Positions 9,856-19,740 are shown, counted from the first letter of the stretch. The stretch: DNA of 64,000 nucleotides from Phycisphaerae bacterium (GCA_012719955.1 JAAXZI010000041.1:1-64000); one strand, 5' to 3'. The notes: generated from the letters alone by a model not told the origin. Numbers and translations: made by a program.

Positions 9856-11532
9856 ATGGCCGGCTACAAGTTCCCCAAGATCGTTGAACCCAGGAAGGCA
9901 AAGTCAAAACAGGTCCTGCTGGTAGCCAGCGGCGACCTGCGGCTCTCGGCCAACCAGACCTGCTGGCCGGAGCAGCAGAAGATGGAGCAGGCCCTGGCCA
10001 AGGCGGTCAAGGCGGAAGGCTATCAGCTCATCCGTGCCCACCCGGTCAAGAAGGACCAGAAACACGGTTTCATCGGCTCGCAGGCCGAGGGTATCAAGGT
10101 CTTCCGCAAGATCGACCCGCAAGCCCCGCTCATCGTGGCCGAATCGGTGTGGCAGTACACCCATCACGTGCTCGCCGGGCTGATCGCGCATCGCGGGCCG
10201 ATTCTCACCGTGGCCAACTGGTCGGGCACCTGGCCTGGGCTGGTAGGCATGCTCAACCTCAACGGCTCGATGACCAAAGCGGGGGTGAAATACTCCACCT
10301 TGTGGAGCGAGGACTTCACCGACGAGTTTTTCCGCAAGGGCCTGGCCACGTGGCTGGCCCGGGGCGAGGTGAAGCACCCGACCGACCACGTGCGTCCGTT
10401 CAAGCCTGGCCGGAACGGCATCCGCATCGGCGATGCCGAGCGGCGCCTGGGCGAGGCCCTGGCCGCCCAGCTTCAGCGCGAGAAGGCCATCATGGGCATC
10501 TTCGACGAAGGTTGCATGGGCATGTACAACGCCATCATCCCCGACGAGCTGCTGATGGCCACCGGCGTGTACAAGGAGCGGCTCAGCCAGTCGGCCTTGT
10601 ACTACGAGACGACGCGGGTGTCCGACCGCGAGGCCCGGGCCGTCCGCACGTGGATGGAGGCCAAGGGCCTTAAGTTCATCACCGGCAAGAATCCCAAAAA
10701 GGATCTGACCGACGATCAGATCCTCACGCAGTGCAAGATGTACATCGCGGCCATGCGGATCGCGGATGACTTCGGTTGCGCCGCGGTGGGCATCCAGTAT
10801 CAGCAGGGCCTCAAGGACGTGCTGCCGGCCAGCGACCTGGTGGAAGGCATCCTCAACAACGCCGATCGCCCGCCGGTCCTGAGCCGGGACGGCAAGCGCG
10901 TGCTCTACAAGGGCGAACCGCTGCCACACTTCAACGAGGTGGACGAGTGCGCCGGGCTGGACGGGCTGATGACTTATCGCATCCACAAGGCCATGGGCCA
11001 GCCGGTGGAGAACACCCTGCACGACGTGCGCTGGGGCGACTGGGACCGCTCGGGAACCACGCAGGATTACGTGTGGGTCTTCCTGATCAGCGGGGCCGTT
11101 CCGCCGGCGCACCTGATCGGCGGATGGAAGGGCGCCTCCAGCGCCCGGCAGCCGAGCATGTATTTCCCAAAGGGCGGCGGTACGCTGATGGGCGTGAGCA
11201 AGCCGGGCGAGATCGTCTGGTCGCGCGTGTTCGTGGCCGACGGCCGGCTCAAAATGGATCTCGGCCGGGCCGGCGTGGTCAAGCTGCCCGAGGCCGAGAC
11301 GCAGCGCCGCCTGAAGGCCACCACGCCGCAGTGGCCGATCATGCACGCCGTGCTGTACGGCATCACGCGCGATCAGTTCATGGCCCGGCACAAGGCCAAC
11401 CACATCCAGGTGGCCTACGCGAAGGACGCCGAAGCGGCCGACCGGGCCATGCTGGCCAAAGCAGCCATGGCCGCGGCCATGGGCATGGAAGTCTCCATCT
11501 GCGGCACGCGGAAAGACGGGCAACCGTGGTAA
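9856..11532 (+). CDS. L-fucose/L-arabinose isomerase-like protein
   Basis: This 558-residue protein resembles the fucose isomerase superfamily, which interconverts aldoses and ketoses with a divalent metal. The supporting segments are [18 protein letters not shown], an acidic [17 protein letters not shown] segment and a late His in [11 protein letters not shown]. Together they match the Glu/Asp/His metal site layout. No pathway partners lie nearby, so the sugar cannot be named. The ATG at 9856 is chosen. The open frame upstream to 9592 runs through repeat DNA and lacks family similarity. A hairpin terminator follows 36 bases after the stop. Confidence 0.75.
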   Translation: MAGYKFPKIVEPRKAKSKQVLLVASGDLRLSANQTCWPEQQKMEQALAKAVKAEGYQLIRAHPVKKDQKHGFIGSQAEGIKVFRKIDPQAPLIVAESVWQYTHHVLAGLIAHRGPILTVANWSGTWPGLVGMLNLNGSMTKAGVKYSTLWSEDFTDEFFRKGLATWLARGEVKHPTDHVRPFKPGRNGIRIGDAERRLGEALAAQLQREKAIMGIFDEGCMGMYNAIIPDELLMATGVYKERLSQSALYYETTRVSDREARAVRTWMEAKGLKFITGKNPKKDLTDDQILTQCKMYIAAMRIADDFGCAAVGIQYQQGLKDVLPASDLVEGILNNADRPPVLSRDGKRVLYKGEPLPHFNEVDECAGLDGLMTYRIHKAMGQPVENTLHDVRWGDWDRSGTTQDYVWVFLISGAVPPAHLIGGWKGASSARQPSMYFPKGGGTLMGVSKPGEIVWSRVFVADGRLKMDLGRAGVVKLPEAETQRRLKATTPQWPIMHAVLYGITRDQFMARHKANHIQVAYAKDAEAADRAMLAKAAMAAAMGMEVSICGTRKDGQPW

Positions 11533-11570
11533 CCCCTCTTTGGTAACGAATAATCCAAACAAATGTGCAG

Positions 11571-11596
11571 CGGCCGGCCCCTGTGCCGGCCGTTTT
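11571..11596 (+). terminator. intrinsic terminator of the isomerase gene
   Basis: CGGCCGGC (11571-11578) pairs with GCCGGCCG (11585-11592) across a six-base loop, and TTTT follows directly. Confidence 0.75.
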
Positions 11597-11613
11597 GTTG
11601 CGCGGCCGGGTGC

Positions 11614-11649
11614 CATGTCCACCCGCCCGTACTCGGGCGGGTGGACATG
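11614..11649. repeat. perfect 16-bp hairpin with a four-base loop
   Basis: CATGTCCACCCGCCCG (11614-11629) and its exact complement (11634-11649) flank the loop TACT. There is no T tract. It lies between the isomerase terminator and the end of the radical SAM gene. Confidence 0.85.
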
Positions 11650-11820
11650 TTGAAGTCAAACAGCGTCGGGCATGCTCACCCGCGGCCACAAAACCAAGTG
11701 GTGTTCGCAGCGTCATCGGGGTTGCGCGTGTGCATGGCACCCGGTCACGATAGCATGGACCGGGCACGACCGCGTGTTCGTGATTCGCCCTTTTGCGCTG
11801 CACGGCAGGCCAGAGGATCT

Positions 11821-12771
11821 TCAGCCCATCTCGGAGTCAAACCGCCACAAGCCGGCCTGCCGGGCGAAGACGAAGGCCGTCCGGATCTCTTCCTGCGTGG
11901 GCCGACGGTTGATCGCGGCGAATCGTTCCTGACGCCCGCCGTGGCGGACAAAACCTTCGGGCCGGTATTGGCCCATGATGTTGACGAAGGTATCCCGTGA
12001 AAGTCCCCCCAGCCATTCAAAAACCCGGCGGCTCTCCTCCAGCAGGCCCGGCATAACCAGGTGTCGAACCAGCAGACCGCGGCAGGCCAGGCCCTCCGGC
12101 GTGAATTTCAGGTCGCCCACCTGACGATGCATTTCCGCGATGGCCGCGCAGGCTCGTTCGCCGTAGTCCGGCGCGGTCAGATAGAGGCCGCAGTGCTCCG
12201 GCGACCATAGCTTGAAGTCCGGCATGTAGATGTCCACCAGGCCATCCAGCAGGCGAATGGATTCCGGCGAATCGTAGGCCCCGCTGTTGTACACAATCGG
12301 AATCCGCAAGCCCCGCTCCACCGCGAGGGCGAGCGTCTCGATGATCTGCGGCACTACGTGGCTGGGTGTGACCAGATTGATGTTATGGCAGCCCTTCTCC
12401 TGCAGAGCGATCATAATGTGGGCAATGGCCTCGGCGGAACAGGCTTCCCCTTCATGGCCGTGGCTGAGGTCCCAGTTCTGGCAAAAGACGCAGCCCAGAT
12501 TACAGCCGGCAAAGAAGATGGTGCCGCTGCCGTTCCAGCCGCGCAGGCAAACTTCCTCGCCGAAATGAGCGAAAGCCGAAGCAACTCGAACGAAACGGCC
12601 GGTCCGGCAAAAGCCGAGTTCGCCCGCAACACGATCAACCTCACAATGGCGTGGACACACCTGACAGCATCGCAGTGCCTCGATGACGACCCGCGCCCGA
12701 TCGCGCAACCTCCGCCGATGCCGTTCCTGCAGGTAGGCGGGCACAAAAGACTCGACCGTAAACCGATTCAT
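11821..12771 (-). CDS. radical SAM protein related to pyruvate formate-lyase activating enzymes
   Basis: This 316-residue protein has the radical SAM cluster motif C90-x3-C94-x2-C97 in FAGCNLGCVFCQNWD. An N-terminal cysteine group (C35, C36, C39, C43) and a later C55 may bind an additional cluster or metal. It fits the COG1313-like PflA-related group, whose substrates are mostly unknown. It should cleave S-adenosylmethionine to start a radical reaction. The start codon overlaps the end of a truncated vapC remnant (12768-12839), so its upstream region may have been rearranged. It has no metabolic neighbour that names the substrate. Confidence 0.8.
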   Translation of the reverse strand: MNRFTVESFVPAYLQERHRRRLRDRARVVIEALRCCQVCPRHCEVDRVAGELGFCRTGRFVRVASAFAHFGEEVCLRGWNGSGTIFFAGCNLGCVFCQNWDLSHGHEGEACSAEAIAHIMIALQEKGCHNINLVTPSHVVPQIIETLALAVERGLRIPIVYNSGAYDSPESIRLLDGLVDIYMPDFKLWSPEHCGLYLTAPDYGERACAAIAEMHRQVGDLKFTPEGLACRGLLVRHLVMPGLLEESRRVFEWLGGLSRDTFVNIMGQYRPEGFVRHGGRQERFAAINRRPTQEEIRTAFVFARQAGLWRFDSEMG

Positions 12772-12839
12772 GGAGGCTCATGATACCGCGGCCGTACTTC
12801 CGAGGTGAGTATGGCGTGCGTATCCAGCAGCAAGCTCAC
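12768..12839 (-). pseudogene. truncated VapC-like PIN toxin remnant
   Basis: A GTG overlapping the antitoxin stop (GTGA) begins the peptide (M)SLLLDTHAIL, the hallmark first strand of PIN-domain VapC toxins with the first catalytic Asp. After 10-11 residues the similarity ends and the frame stops at residue 23. The stop overlaps the ATG of the radical SAM gene. The remaining roughly 110 toxin residues are gone. Confidence 0.7.
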
Positions 12840-13036
12840 ATGTACTCCGCGAAATCCTTGATGTGCTCGTCGTCTTCCTGAATCACAGTCAAGATTCCCA
12901 GGGCACTCCCCGGCTTGCGCTGCTTGCGCGGTGGCTTTGGCTCCGGCAATTCCACGATGACCCGCGTCCCCTCTGGCAGCGGAACAGGCTCCTCCAGAAC
13001 CACAACACCGCCTCTGATGGTGCCGGGAATCTTCAT
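12836..13036 (-). CDS. small VapB-like antitoxin (partner of lost VapC)
   Basis: This 66-residue protein starts MKIPGTIRGGVVVLEEPVPL and continues with GTRVIVELPEP. That is a beta-rich N-terminus typical of short AbrB-like/DUF104-like antitoxins paired with PIN toxins. The C-terminus (LTVIQEDDEHIKDFAEYM) would bind the toxin. AAGGA lies upstream at good spacing. The toxin downstream is reduced to a stub, so this antitoxin is now an orphan. Confidence 0.65.
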   Translation of the reverse strand: MKIPGTIRGGVVVLEEPVPLPEGTRVIVELPEPKPPRKQRKPGSALGILTVIQEDDEHIKDFAEYM

Positions 13037-13180
13037 AACCGTATTCCTTGCACGAGACCCTGGATTGACACTGGCCTATTGTACTCCCAAGGGCATCGCA
13101 GGCCGATACCTGCGAGCCACACACTCTGACCTGGCCATGTTGGTGTTGCGGAGAATCCGCCTGCGGGCTATCGTGCCTGA

Positions 13181-14125
13181 ATGCTCAAGCAACGTTTGCT
13201 CTACGGCAGCCTCATGATCGTGGCCATCGTCGGAATCGTGATTCTCGACGGATGGCTCTCCCAATCGGCGTTGACCAGGGCCATCAGCGCGCCTGAGCTC
13301 GGCGCGCCAGGGGACACCACCCTGCTGCGCTGCGCGCTGCCCATCACGCTGCTCGTCGTGTTCCTCTGTGTTCTGGCCACCTACGAGATGTCCCATCTGT
13401 GCCAGGCGGGCGGCTTCCGCCCGGCCGCGCACTGGGCGGCCCTCGTTTCCGCCGGACTGGCCTTCCTCCCCTGGCTTGAGATGCAGAACCTCCAGGCCCG
13501 CGTCGCCATCCCGATTCACCTGAGTCTCTGGTGGCTCACCGGCGGGCTGCTGGGGACGTGTCTGGCCCTGCTTTTGCGCAAGACCACGGAGCGGGCCCTC
13601 TCCAACATGGCCCTCACCATGTTCCTGATCCTCTACCTGGGTCTGCTGGGCTCCTTCGCAGTGCGGATCCGGTGCCTGCTGCCGGGCGCGGCCGGAGCGG
13701 GGCTGGTGGTGTACTTCATTCTCACGGTCAAATCGAGCGACATCGGAGCCTATTTCACCGGCCTGGCCTTCGGCCGGCACAAGCTCATCCCCTGGCTCAG
13801 CCCCGGCAAGACCATCGAGGGCGCGGTCGGGGCGGTCGTCTTTTCCGCGCTGGTCGCGGCCGGGGGCGTGTACCTGTGGGAAAGTCTGCCGATCCTCGGC
13901 CCGGCGCCGCTGAAGATCCCACAAGCCCTTGCGTTTGGAGCAGTTATGGCCATCGCCGGCCATCTGGGAGACTTAACCGAATCGGCCTTCAAGCGCGATA
14001 TGGGGGTCAAAGACTCCGGGCAGGTGGTGCCGGCCTTCGGCGGGTTGCTGGATATCCTGGATTCACCCCTTTTTACCGCCCCGATTGCCTGGTTCGTATT
14101 CAATATTGGTATGGGGGGACGCTAA
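13181..14125 (+). CDS. cdsA: phosphatidate cytidylyltransferase
   Basis: This 314-residue integral membrane enzyme makes CDP-diacylglycerol from phosphatidate and CTP for phospholipid synthesis. About seven to eight hydrophobic helices are visible. The CdsA signature is near the C-terminus: GHLGDLTESAFKRDMGVKDS, followed by PAFGGLLDILDS. In many homologues the latter reads PGHGGxLDRxDS, so the His and Arg are replaced here. It heads a block with phoH, an HD hydrolase, ybeY and a CNNM gene, all on the plus strand. Confidence 0.92.
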   Translation: MLKQRLLYGSLMIVAIVGIVILDGWLSQSALTRAISAPELGAPGDTTLLRCALPITLLVVFLCVLATYEMSHLCQAGGFRPAAHWAALVSAGLAFLPWLEMQNLQARVAIPIHLSLWWLTGGLLGTCLALLLRKTTERALSNMALTMFLILYLGLLGSFAVRIRCLLPGAAGAGLVVYFILTVKSSDIGAYFTGLAFGRHKLIPWLSPGKTIEGAVGAVVFSALVAAGGVYLWESLPILGPAPLKIPQALAFGAVMAIAGHLGDLTESAFKRDMGVKDSGQVVPAFGGLLDILDSPLFTAPIAWFVFNIGMGGR

Positions 14126-14220
14126 AATAGGGGGTTACCCCGGGGCAATGTGGCGCTGCCGGGAAACAGGCGGGTGAAAGGCCCGCCTCCCTGATCACCA
14201 GACAGGAGACTAACGAGAAG

Positions 14221-15198
14221 TTGGAACTGACCATCACATTGGACGATTCGGAAAAGCGAGCCACATTGTTCGGCTCTGGCGATAAAAACCTTCGACTCAT
14301 CCGTGGGGCTTTGGGCGTTCAAATCACCGCGCGGGACGCGACGGTCAAGCTTTCCGGCAACCCCCAGGCGGTCGGGCAGGCCGCTTCGGTTCTCGAAGAA
14401 TTACAACGCCTTCTGCGACACTCAGAAGAACTGACCGACCAGCAGGTGACGGATGCGATCACCTCGGTGGCCGTGGCCCACACTGCGGAGAATGGGTCGG
14501 GAGGCGTCATCGATGTCTATTCGCGCCATATCGTGATCCGGGCCCGAACGCCCGGCCAGGCGGCGTATATCAACGCGGTGCGGGAAAACGATCTGGTGTT
14601 CTGCGTGGGACCGGCCGGCAGCGGTAAGACCTACCTGGCGGTGGCCATGGCCGTGGCCATGCTCAAGTCCGGCCAGATCCAGCGTATCGTGCTCGTGCGC
14701 CCGGCGGTCGAAGCCGGCGAAAAACTGGGGTTCCTGCCCGGCGACATGGCGGCGAAGGTCAACCCTTACCTGCGGCCGCTTTTCGACGCCATGCACGACA
14801 TGATGACCTATGATCAAATCAAGCGGTTTATCGCCAATGATGTAATTGAAGTGGCGCCGCTGGCCTTTATGCGCGGCCGGACGCTCAACAATAGTGCAAT
14901 CATACTGGACGAGGCCCAGAACACGACGGTCTCCCAGATGCTGATGTTCTTGACCCGGCTGGGCAATAACAGCAAGATGATTGTGACCGGCGATGACAGC
15001 CAGGTCGACCTCGAGAAGCCCGAAAGCAGCGGCATGACCGACGCCTTGCGGCGGCTCAAGAACATTCCAGGGATCGGGATCATCCGCCTGGAGCAGCAGG
15101 ATATCGTCCGGCATCGGCTGGTACAGAATATCGTGACCGCTTATGGCAACAATAACGGGAGAGGCCGGGCATTACCGGACGTGAGCCCCCGTGAGTAA
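14221..15198 (+). CDS. phoH: PhoH family ATPase
   Basis: This 325-residue P-loop protein belongs to the PhoH/YbeZ group, which is linked to RNA metabolism and to YbeY. The N-terminal region (about 1-90) looks KH/R3H-like. Walker A is GPAGSGKTYLA (about 130-140) and Walker B is SAIILDEAQN. The start is TTG at 14221 (MELTITLDDSEKRATLFGSG), with AGGAG about 12 bases upstream. A hairpin (GGCGGGTGAAAGGCCCGCC) precedes it. ybeY is two genes downstream, the usual functional partner. Confidence 0.93.
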   Translation: MELTITLDDSEKRATLFGSGDKNLRLIRGALGVQITARDATVKLSGNPQAVGQAASVLEELQRLLRHSEELTDQQVTDAITSVAVAHTAENGSGGVIDVYSRHIVIRARTPGQAAYINAVRENDLVFCVGPAGSGKTYLAVAMAVAMLKSGQIQRIVLVRPAVEAGEKLGFLPGDMAAKVNPYLRPLFDAMHDMMTYDQIKRFIANDVIEVAPLAFMRGRTLNNSAIILDEAQNTTVSQMLMFLTRLGNNSKMIVTGDDSQVDLEKPESSGMTDALRRLKNIPGIGIIRLEQQDIVRHRLVQNIVTAYGNNNGRGRALPDVSPRE

Positions 15199-15287
15199 CG
15201 TGACGGCCCGTGGTAGACGATGAATGGATTAATCAGGACGTCCCGCCAGGCCGGGACGCCCCCACCGGCCGGACGGATTAACGAGGG

Positions 15288-17798
15288 ATGACCCCTAAAA
15301 CGTCAAGTCGAGTCACTTCCGATATGCGCCGTCAAGAGGCGCGGCGTCAACGCGGCGAAGTCTGCGGGACGCTGTGGCAGAGAATCTCCCGCACGACCAA
15401 CCCCCGCGTTCTGCTGATCTGGGCGGTATTCTATTTCGCGGTGGTGGCCATCCTGTTGGCTGGGCGCGAGTCCATGCCCTGGCGCCTGATGCAGAAGGTG
15501 GATCGCGACATCACCGCGCGGGTGAACTTCCACTTCATCGACCAGCTCGAAACCGACAGCTTGCGACAGAAGGCGCATGCCGCAGTGCCGTTCATCTATG
15601 TCAGCAACGAGGCGCCGCTGAGCGACATTCAATCGCGGCTCACGGAACTGTTCAACGTGGCCCGGGCAACGCGCGATGACACAGCAGCCTTCCTGGCCGA
15701 GGCAGCAAAGCGAAAGTGGAACCTCAACGAACACCCGGAGGCCTTTTCCGCCCTGCGGCAGTACGCCGCGAACGATGAGAGCCCCACGGCCTGGGACGAA
15801 CTGCTCAAGCGGCTGGTGGAGGGCCTGGAGGGCGAACCGCTCGTCGATCAGCTCGGCGATGCCCAACTGCGTCCGGCCGGCCACAAGTCGCAACTGCGCC
15901 GGGCGGGAGAGTCAGCCCTGGAGGTTCAGACCGCGGCGCTGGAGCTGGTAACGCCGGAGAATATCCGCAAGGTCGCCCAGCGGAGCGCGGCGGCGGTGTT
16001 TCCCGCGAATCTCTGTCCGCTGGTGGTGGACGCCATCGTTCAGTCATTGTCGGGAAGTTCCGCGGACAAAAAGCCGACCGCCCGTCCTTTGTGGCGCTAC
16101 GACACCAAGGCCACGCTCGAAGCCCAGCAACTGGCCATGGCCGCCGTCCCCAACGTGGAGCGCAGCTATAAGGCCGGGGAAACGCTGGTGACCGCCGGCC
16201 CCAACAAGCGACTCTCCGCGGCGGAACTCGACCTGCTCAAGCGCGAGCATCAGGCTTTTCTGCACGCCCGGCGGACGGACTGGGAACTGCGTCAGAAGCA
16301 CCTGCGCTTTCAGGCGGGCATGGCCGGGCTCGTGCTGCTGCTCACCCTGGGGTTGGCCTGCTACGCCATTTCGTTCGAAACGACGGGCTTTCGCAGGCCG
16401 GCCAAGAACCTGGCCCTGACGGCCCTCCTGCTGACCATGCTGGCCGGCGCCCGGCTGATCGAACTGGCGGAATGGCCCTATGATCTGCCTGTCGAGTTCT
16501 CCGTTGGGCTGGTGACCATCGCGGCGGCGCTGATGACCATCGCCTTTGGCCAGCGGTTCGCGTTCGGCGGCGGTGGAGCGTTGTGCGCGCTGGTGACCCT
16601 GGCCTCGCGGGGCGACCTGGCCCTGTTTCTGACTCTCCTGACCGCGACGACGATCAGCGTGTTCCTGCTCAAGGAGATCCGCACCCGCAGCAAGGTGATC
16701 CTGGTGGGTATGCTGGCCAGCGCAGGCGCGATGCTCGCATCGGCGTCGGCGGGCTTCCTGCTCGGCGAGGACGTGCGGTACGCCCTGGTGCACGCGGCCT
16801 GCGCCGGCATGGCCGCCGTGGTGGCCGGCTTCGTGGTGCAGGGCATTCTGCCGCAGTTCGAGCGGATCTTCGGCATCGCCACCAGCATGACGCTGCTGGA
16901 GTGGTGTGACGCGAGCCGGCCGCTGCTGCGTCTGCTGGCCCAGAACGCCCCCGGCACCTACAGCCATTCGCTGATGATCTCGCAGATGGCTGAAGAGGCC
17001 GCCGAGAGCGTCGGGGCCCGCGGCCTGCTGGCCCGGGTCGGCGCGCTGTATCACGACGTCGGCAAGGCCTCCAAACCCGACTATTTCGTCGAAAACCAGC
17101 AGCCGCGCAACAACCGGCACGACAAGCTCTCGCCGACCATGAGCATGCTGATTATCCTGGGCCACGTGAAGGACGGCATCGAGATGGCCCGGGCCTACGG
17201 CCTGCCCAAGATCCTGCATCAGTTTATCGCCGAGCATCACGGCACCACCGTGGTGCGCTATTTCCATCGGGCCGCCTGCGAAGCCGAAGCCAACGCGGTT
17301 ACCAAGCGGTTCTGCGACCGCGACGTGCCGGAGAGCGAATTCCGCTATCCGGGGCCCAAGCCACGCTCCAAGGAATCGGCCATTCTGATGCTCTGCGACG
17401 GCTGCGAAGGCGCGGTGCGGGCCTTGTCCCAGCCGACTCCGGGCCGGATCGAGAATGTGGTTCACCAGGTGGTGATGGACCGGCTCAACGATGGCCAGTT
17501 CGACGATTGCGACATTACGCTCCGCGAACTGAAGCTGCTGGAGCGCTCGCTGGTCAAGAGCCTGACCGCCATCCACCACGCACGCATCAAGTATCCGGAC
17601 AAGGTTCCGGCCAGCAACGGCCGCGCCGCCAATGGCGATGCAGGCAAGTCGACGGCCGCAAACGGCGGCGGCGCGCCCCACCGAGCCGCCAACGGCGGAG
17701 CCAACCAAAACAACAGCCACGCGGGAGCACCAAAGCGTTCGGACAAAAAGTCCGACGAGGCTTCCGAGGGTAATTCCGAGGTCTTACGTCAGGCGTGA
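15288..17798 (+). CDS. membrane HD-domain phosphohydrolase (PgpH/YqfF type)
   Basis: This 836-residue protein has one N-terminal membrane helix (about 40-60) and a large extracytoplasmic region to about 340. A bundle of roughly seven helices (7TMR-HD) and a cytoplasmic HD domain follow. The HD motif is LYHDVGKASKPDYF near residue 588, with a preceding His in APGTYSHSLM. PgpH in Listeria degrades cyclic-di-AMP, so a similar role is possible but not shown. The C-terminal 60 residues are a low-complexity Ala/Asn/Gly tail. Its stop overlaps the ybeY start (GTGA), which indicates translational coupling. Confidence 0.92.
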   Translation: MTPKTSSRVTSDMRRQEARRQRGEVCGTLWQRISRTTNPRVLLIWAVFYFAVVAILLAGRESMPWRLMQKVDRDITARVNFHFIDQLETDSLRQKAHAAVPFIYVSNEAPLSDIQSRLTELFNVARATRDDTAAFLAEAAKRKWNLNEHPEAFSALRQYAANDESPTAWDELLKRLVEGLEGEPLVDQLGDAQLRPAGHKSQLRRAGESALEVQTAALELVTPENIRKVAQRSAAAVFPANLCPLVVDAIVQSLSGSSADKKPTARPLWRYDTKATLEAQQLAMAAVPNVERSYKAGETLVTAGPNKRLSAAELDLLKREHQAFLHARRTDWELRQKHLRFQAGMAGLVLLLTLGLACYAISFETTGFRRPAKNLALTALLLTMLAGARLIELAEWPYDLPVEFSVGLVTIAAALMTIAFGQRFAFGGGGALCALVTLASRGDLALFLTLLTATTISVFLLKEIRTRSKVILVGMLASAGAMLASASAGFLLGEDVRYALVHAACAGMAAVVAGFVVQGILPQFERIFGIATSMTLLEWCDASRPLLRLLAQNAPGTYSHSLMISQMAEEAAESVGARGLLARVGALYHDVGKASKPDYFVENQQPRNNRHDKLSPTMSMLIILGHVKDGIEMARAYGLPKILHQFIAEHHGTTVVRYFHRAACEAEANAVTKRFCDRDVPESEFRYPGPKPRSKESAILMLCDGCEGAVRALSQPTPGRIENVVHQVVMDRLNDGQFDDCDITLRELKLLERSLVKSLTAIHHARIKYPDKVPASNGRAANGDAGKSTAANGGGAPHRAANGGANQNNSHAGAPKRSDKKSDEASEGNSEVLRQA

Positions 17799-18283
17799 GG
17801 AAACGAAAACAACCACTCCCGACGGGGGGACGGAAGGGCCGGATCACCGTTCGGCGGTTGACCCGCGACGTGGAGGTGAGCGCGCGACAAGTTGCCGCCG
17901 CCGCCCGAGCCGCGCTGGGCGACCGGCCGATGCGCGCGCTGAGCGTGGTCCTGGTGGACGACGACGCCATAGCCGACCTGCACGAGCGGTTCATGGGGCT
18001 GCCCGGTCCGACGGACGTGTTGACTTTTGATCTGCGCGACGATCCGGACCAGGCGGAAATCGAGGGCGAAATCACGATATCGGTGGACACGGCCCGCCGG
18101 CAGGCCCGTCAGTACCGGGCCGGCCAGACTGAAGAGCTGCTGCGTTACGTCATCCATGGCGTGCTGCACCTCTCGGGCTATGATGATGATACTCCCGCTC
18201 GTCGGCGGCGGATGAGGCGCGAGGAGAATCGAGTGCTCGAGTTGCTCGGAATACGCCGGCAGGGGTTGCGTCGGCATGTATAG
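17795..18283 (+). CDS. ybeY: endoribonuclease YbeY (rRNA maturation factor)
   Basis: This 162-residue YbeY-family protein should act in 16S rRNA 3' end maturation and ribosome quality control. The family motif reads HGVLHLSGYDDD, with His121 and His125. The third metal ligand, normally His in GYDH, is Asp here. Arg-rich sequence follows the motif. The substrate-binding loop GPTDVLTFDL is conserved. The GTG start overlaps the previous stop, and its 3' end overlaps the CNNM gene by 8 bases. It is clearly part of a tightly packed operon. Confidence 0.92.
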   Translation: MRKRKQPLPTGGRKGRITVRRLTRDVEVSARQVAAAARAALGDRPMRALSVVLVDDDAIADLHERFMGLPGPTDVLTFDLRDDPDQAEIEGEITISVDTARRQARQYRAGQTEELLRYVIHGVLHLSGYDDDTPARRRRMRREENRVLELLGIRRQGLRRHV

Positions 18284-19556
18284 CGCGGAACTCTGGACGA
18301 CTCTGCTGTTGCTGGTCGTGATCGTGTTGTCCACGACGGCGAACGCGGCTTTGCGCACCGTGTCGCGCGTGCGCCTGATGGAGCGACTCACCCAGGCGGG
18401 AAAATCCCCGGACCTGCTCAACCGGCTGCTGCAACGCCGCTCGGAGCTGCTCATCGCCACCTCTACCGTGCGGCTTGGCGCGATTCTGGTCCTGGTGCTG
18501 CTGGTCGCCCGCACGGTGGGCATCCGTCCGGCACAGACTCCCCTGCAGGCCTATGCGGCCGCCTTCCTGCTGCCCATGCTGCTGATCCTGATCATGGGCG
18601 TGGCGGTTCCCAATGCCTGGGCGCGTTATGCCGGCGATGTCTTCCTGGCCCGAGCCCTGCCGGTGCTGCTGGGCCTGCGCCATGTGCTCTATCCGCTGGT
18701 GGCCTTCCTGCATCTGTTTGACGGCCTGGTGCGGCGCCTGGCCGGCGTTCCCCAGGTGAACCAGGAGCAAGCGGAGGCCGATCAGATCGAACGCGAGATC
18801 CTGGGCGTGGTCAGCGAGGCGGAGTCGGCCGGAGCGGTCAACGAGGAAGACGCCGAGATGATCGAGTCGGTCATCGAATTCCGGGACACGCAGGTCGAGG
18901 AGATCATGACCCCGCGCACGGAGATTGTGGCCGTGCCCGCCACCGCGACGCTTTTCGAGGTCAAGGAAACGATCGCCCACGAAGGCCATTCGCGCCTGCC
19001 GGTCTACGGCGAGAATATCGACGACATCAAGGGCGTGCTCTACGCCAAGGATCTCCTGAAGCTGGACGACACCCGGTTCGATCCGCTGGCCGTCATGCGC
19101 AAGGTGCCTTTCGTGCCGGAGACCAAGCGCGTGGCCGACCTGCTGACCGAGCTGCGCGAGAAGCAGGTGCACATCGCCATCGTGCTCGACGAATACGGCG
19201 GCACCGCCGGGCTGGTCACCATCGAGGACATCGTCGAGGAGATCGTGGGGGAGATCGCGGACGAGTACGAGGCCGCCCCGCCGGAGACCATCCACCGGAT
19301 CGACGAGCGCACCATCGAGGCGGACGCCCGTGTGCGCATCGACGAACTGAACGACGAGTTGGACCTCGATTTGCCCGAAGAGGAGGACTACGACACGCTG
19401 GGCGGCTTCCTCTTCAGCCACATGGGACGCATCCCGGCCACCGGCGAGGAATACCACTACGGCCAGATTCGCTTCAAGATCCTGGAGGCCGAAGAACGCC
19501 GGATCAACCGCGTCCGGGTGGAGCTCCTGGCCCCCTCGCCCAGCGCCACGGAGTGA
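18276..19556 (+). CDS. CNNM/CorC-type membrane protein with CBS pair
   Basis: This 426-residue protein has four hydrophobic segments (about 5-160, the DUF21/CNNM domain), a tandem CBS pair (about 210-335) and a C-terminal CorC_HlyC domain. The junction EEIMTPRTEIVAVPATAT marks the start of the CBS region. DEYGGTAGLVTIEDIVEEIV is the typical second-CBS signature. Homologues are involved in magnesium or cobalt efflux or are labelled hemolysin-like. It ends the cdsA-phoH-HD-ybeY operon. Confidence 0.93.
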   Translation: MYSAELWTTLLLLVVIVLSTTANAALRTVSRVRLMERLTQAGKSPDLLNRLLQRRSELLIATSTVRLGAILVLVLLVARTVGIRPAQTPLQAYAAAFLLPMLLILIMGVAVPNAWARYAGDVFLARALPVLLGLRHVLYPLVAFLHLFDGLVRRLAGVPQVNQEQAEADQIEREILGVVSEAESAGAVNEEDAEMIESVIEFRDTQVEEIMTPRTEIVAVPATATLFEVKETIAHEGHSRLPVYGENIDDIKGVLYAKDLLKLDDTRFDPLAVMRKVPFVPETKRVADLLTELREKQVHIAIVLDEYGGTAGLVTIEDIVEEIVGEIADEYEAAPPETIHRIDERTIEADARVRIDELNDELDLDLPEEEDYDTLGGFLFSHMGRIPATGEEYHYGQIRFKILEAEERRINRVRVELLAPSPSATE

Positions 19557-19740
19557 CACCGCCCCGGCCACCATAAGGGCTTGAGTTTAGGGATCTTACG
19601 ATTTCGTCCGGAGAGCGGCCGCCCAGCCTTCACTCGCCATTTTGCCGGCGGCAAGCGGCTTGTTGAACGCCGATCGCTGAGCGCATAAGCGGGGGTTGTC
19701 TGTCCGGCTTAGGTACGATAGAATAGCGGGCCTGATAGAC

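Noticed and set aside
16044-17720. 558-residue minus-strand open frame
   Set aside because: It is a shadow of the HD phosphohydrolase gene on the other strand.
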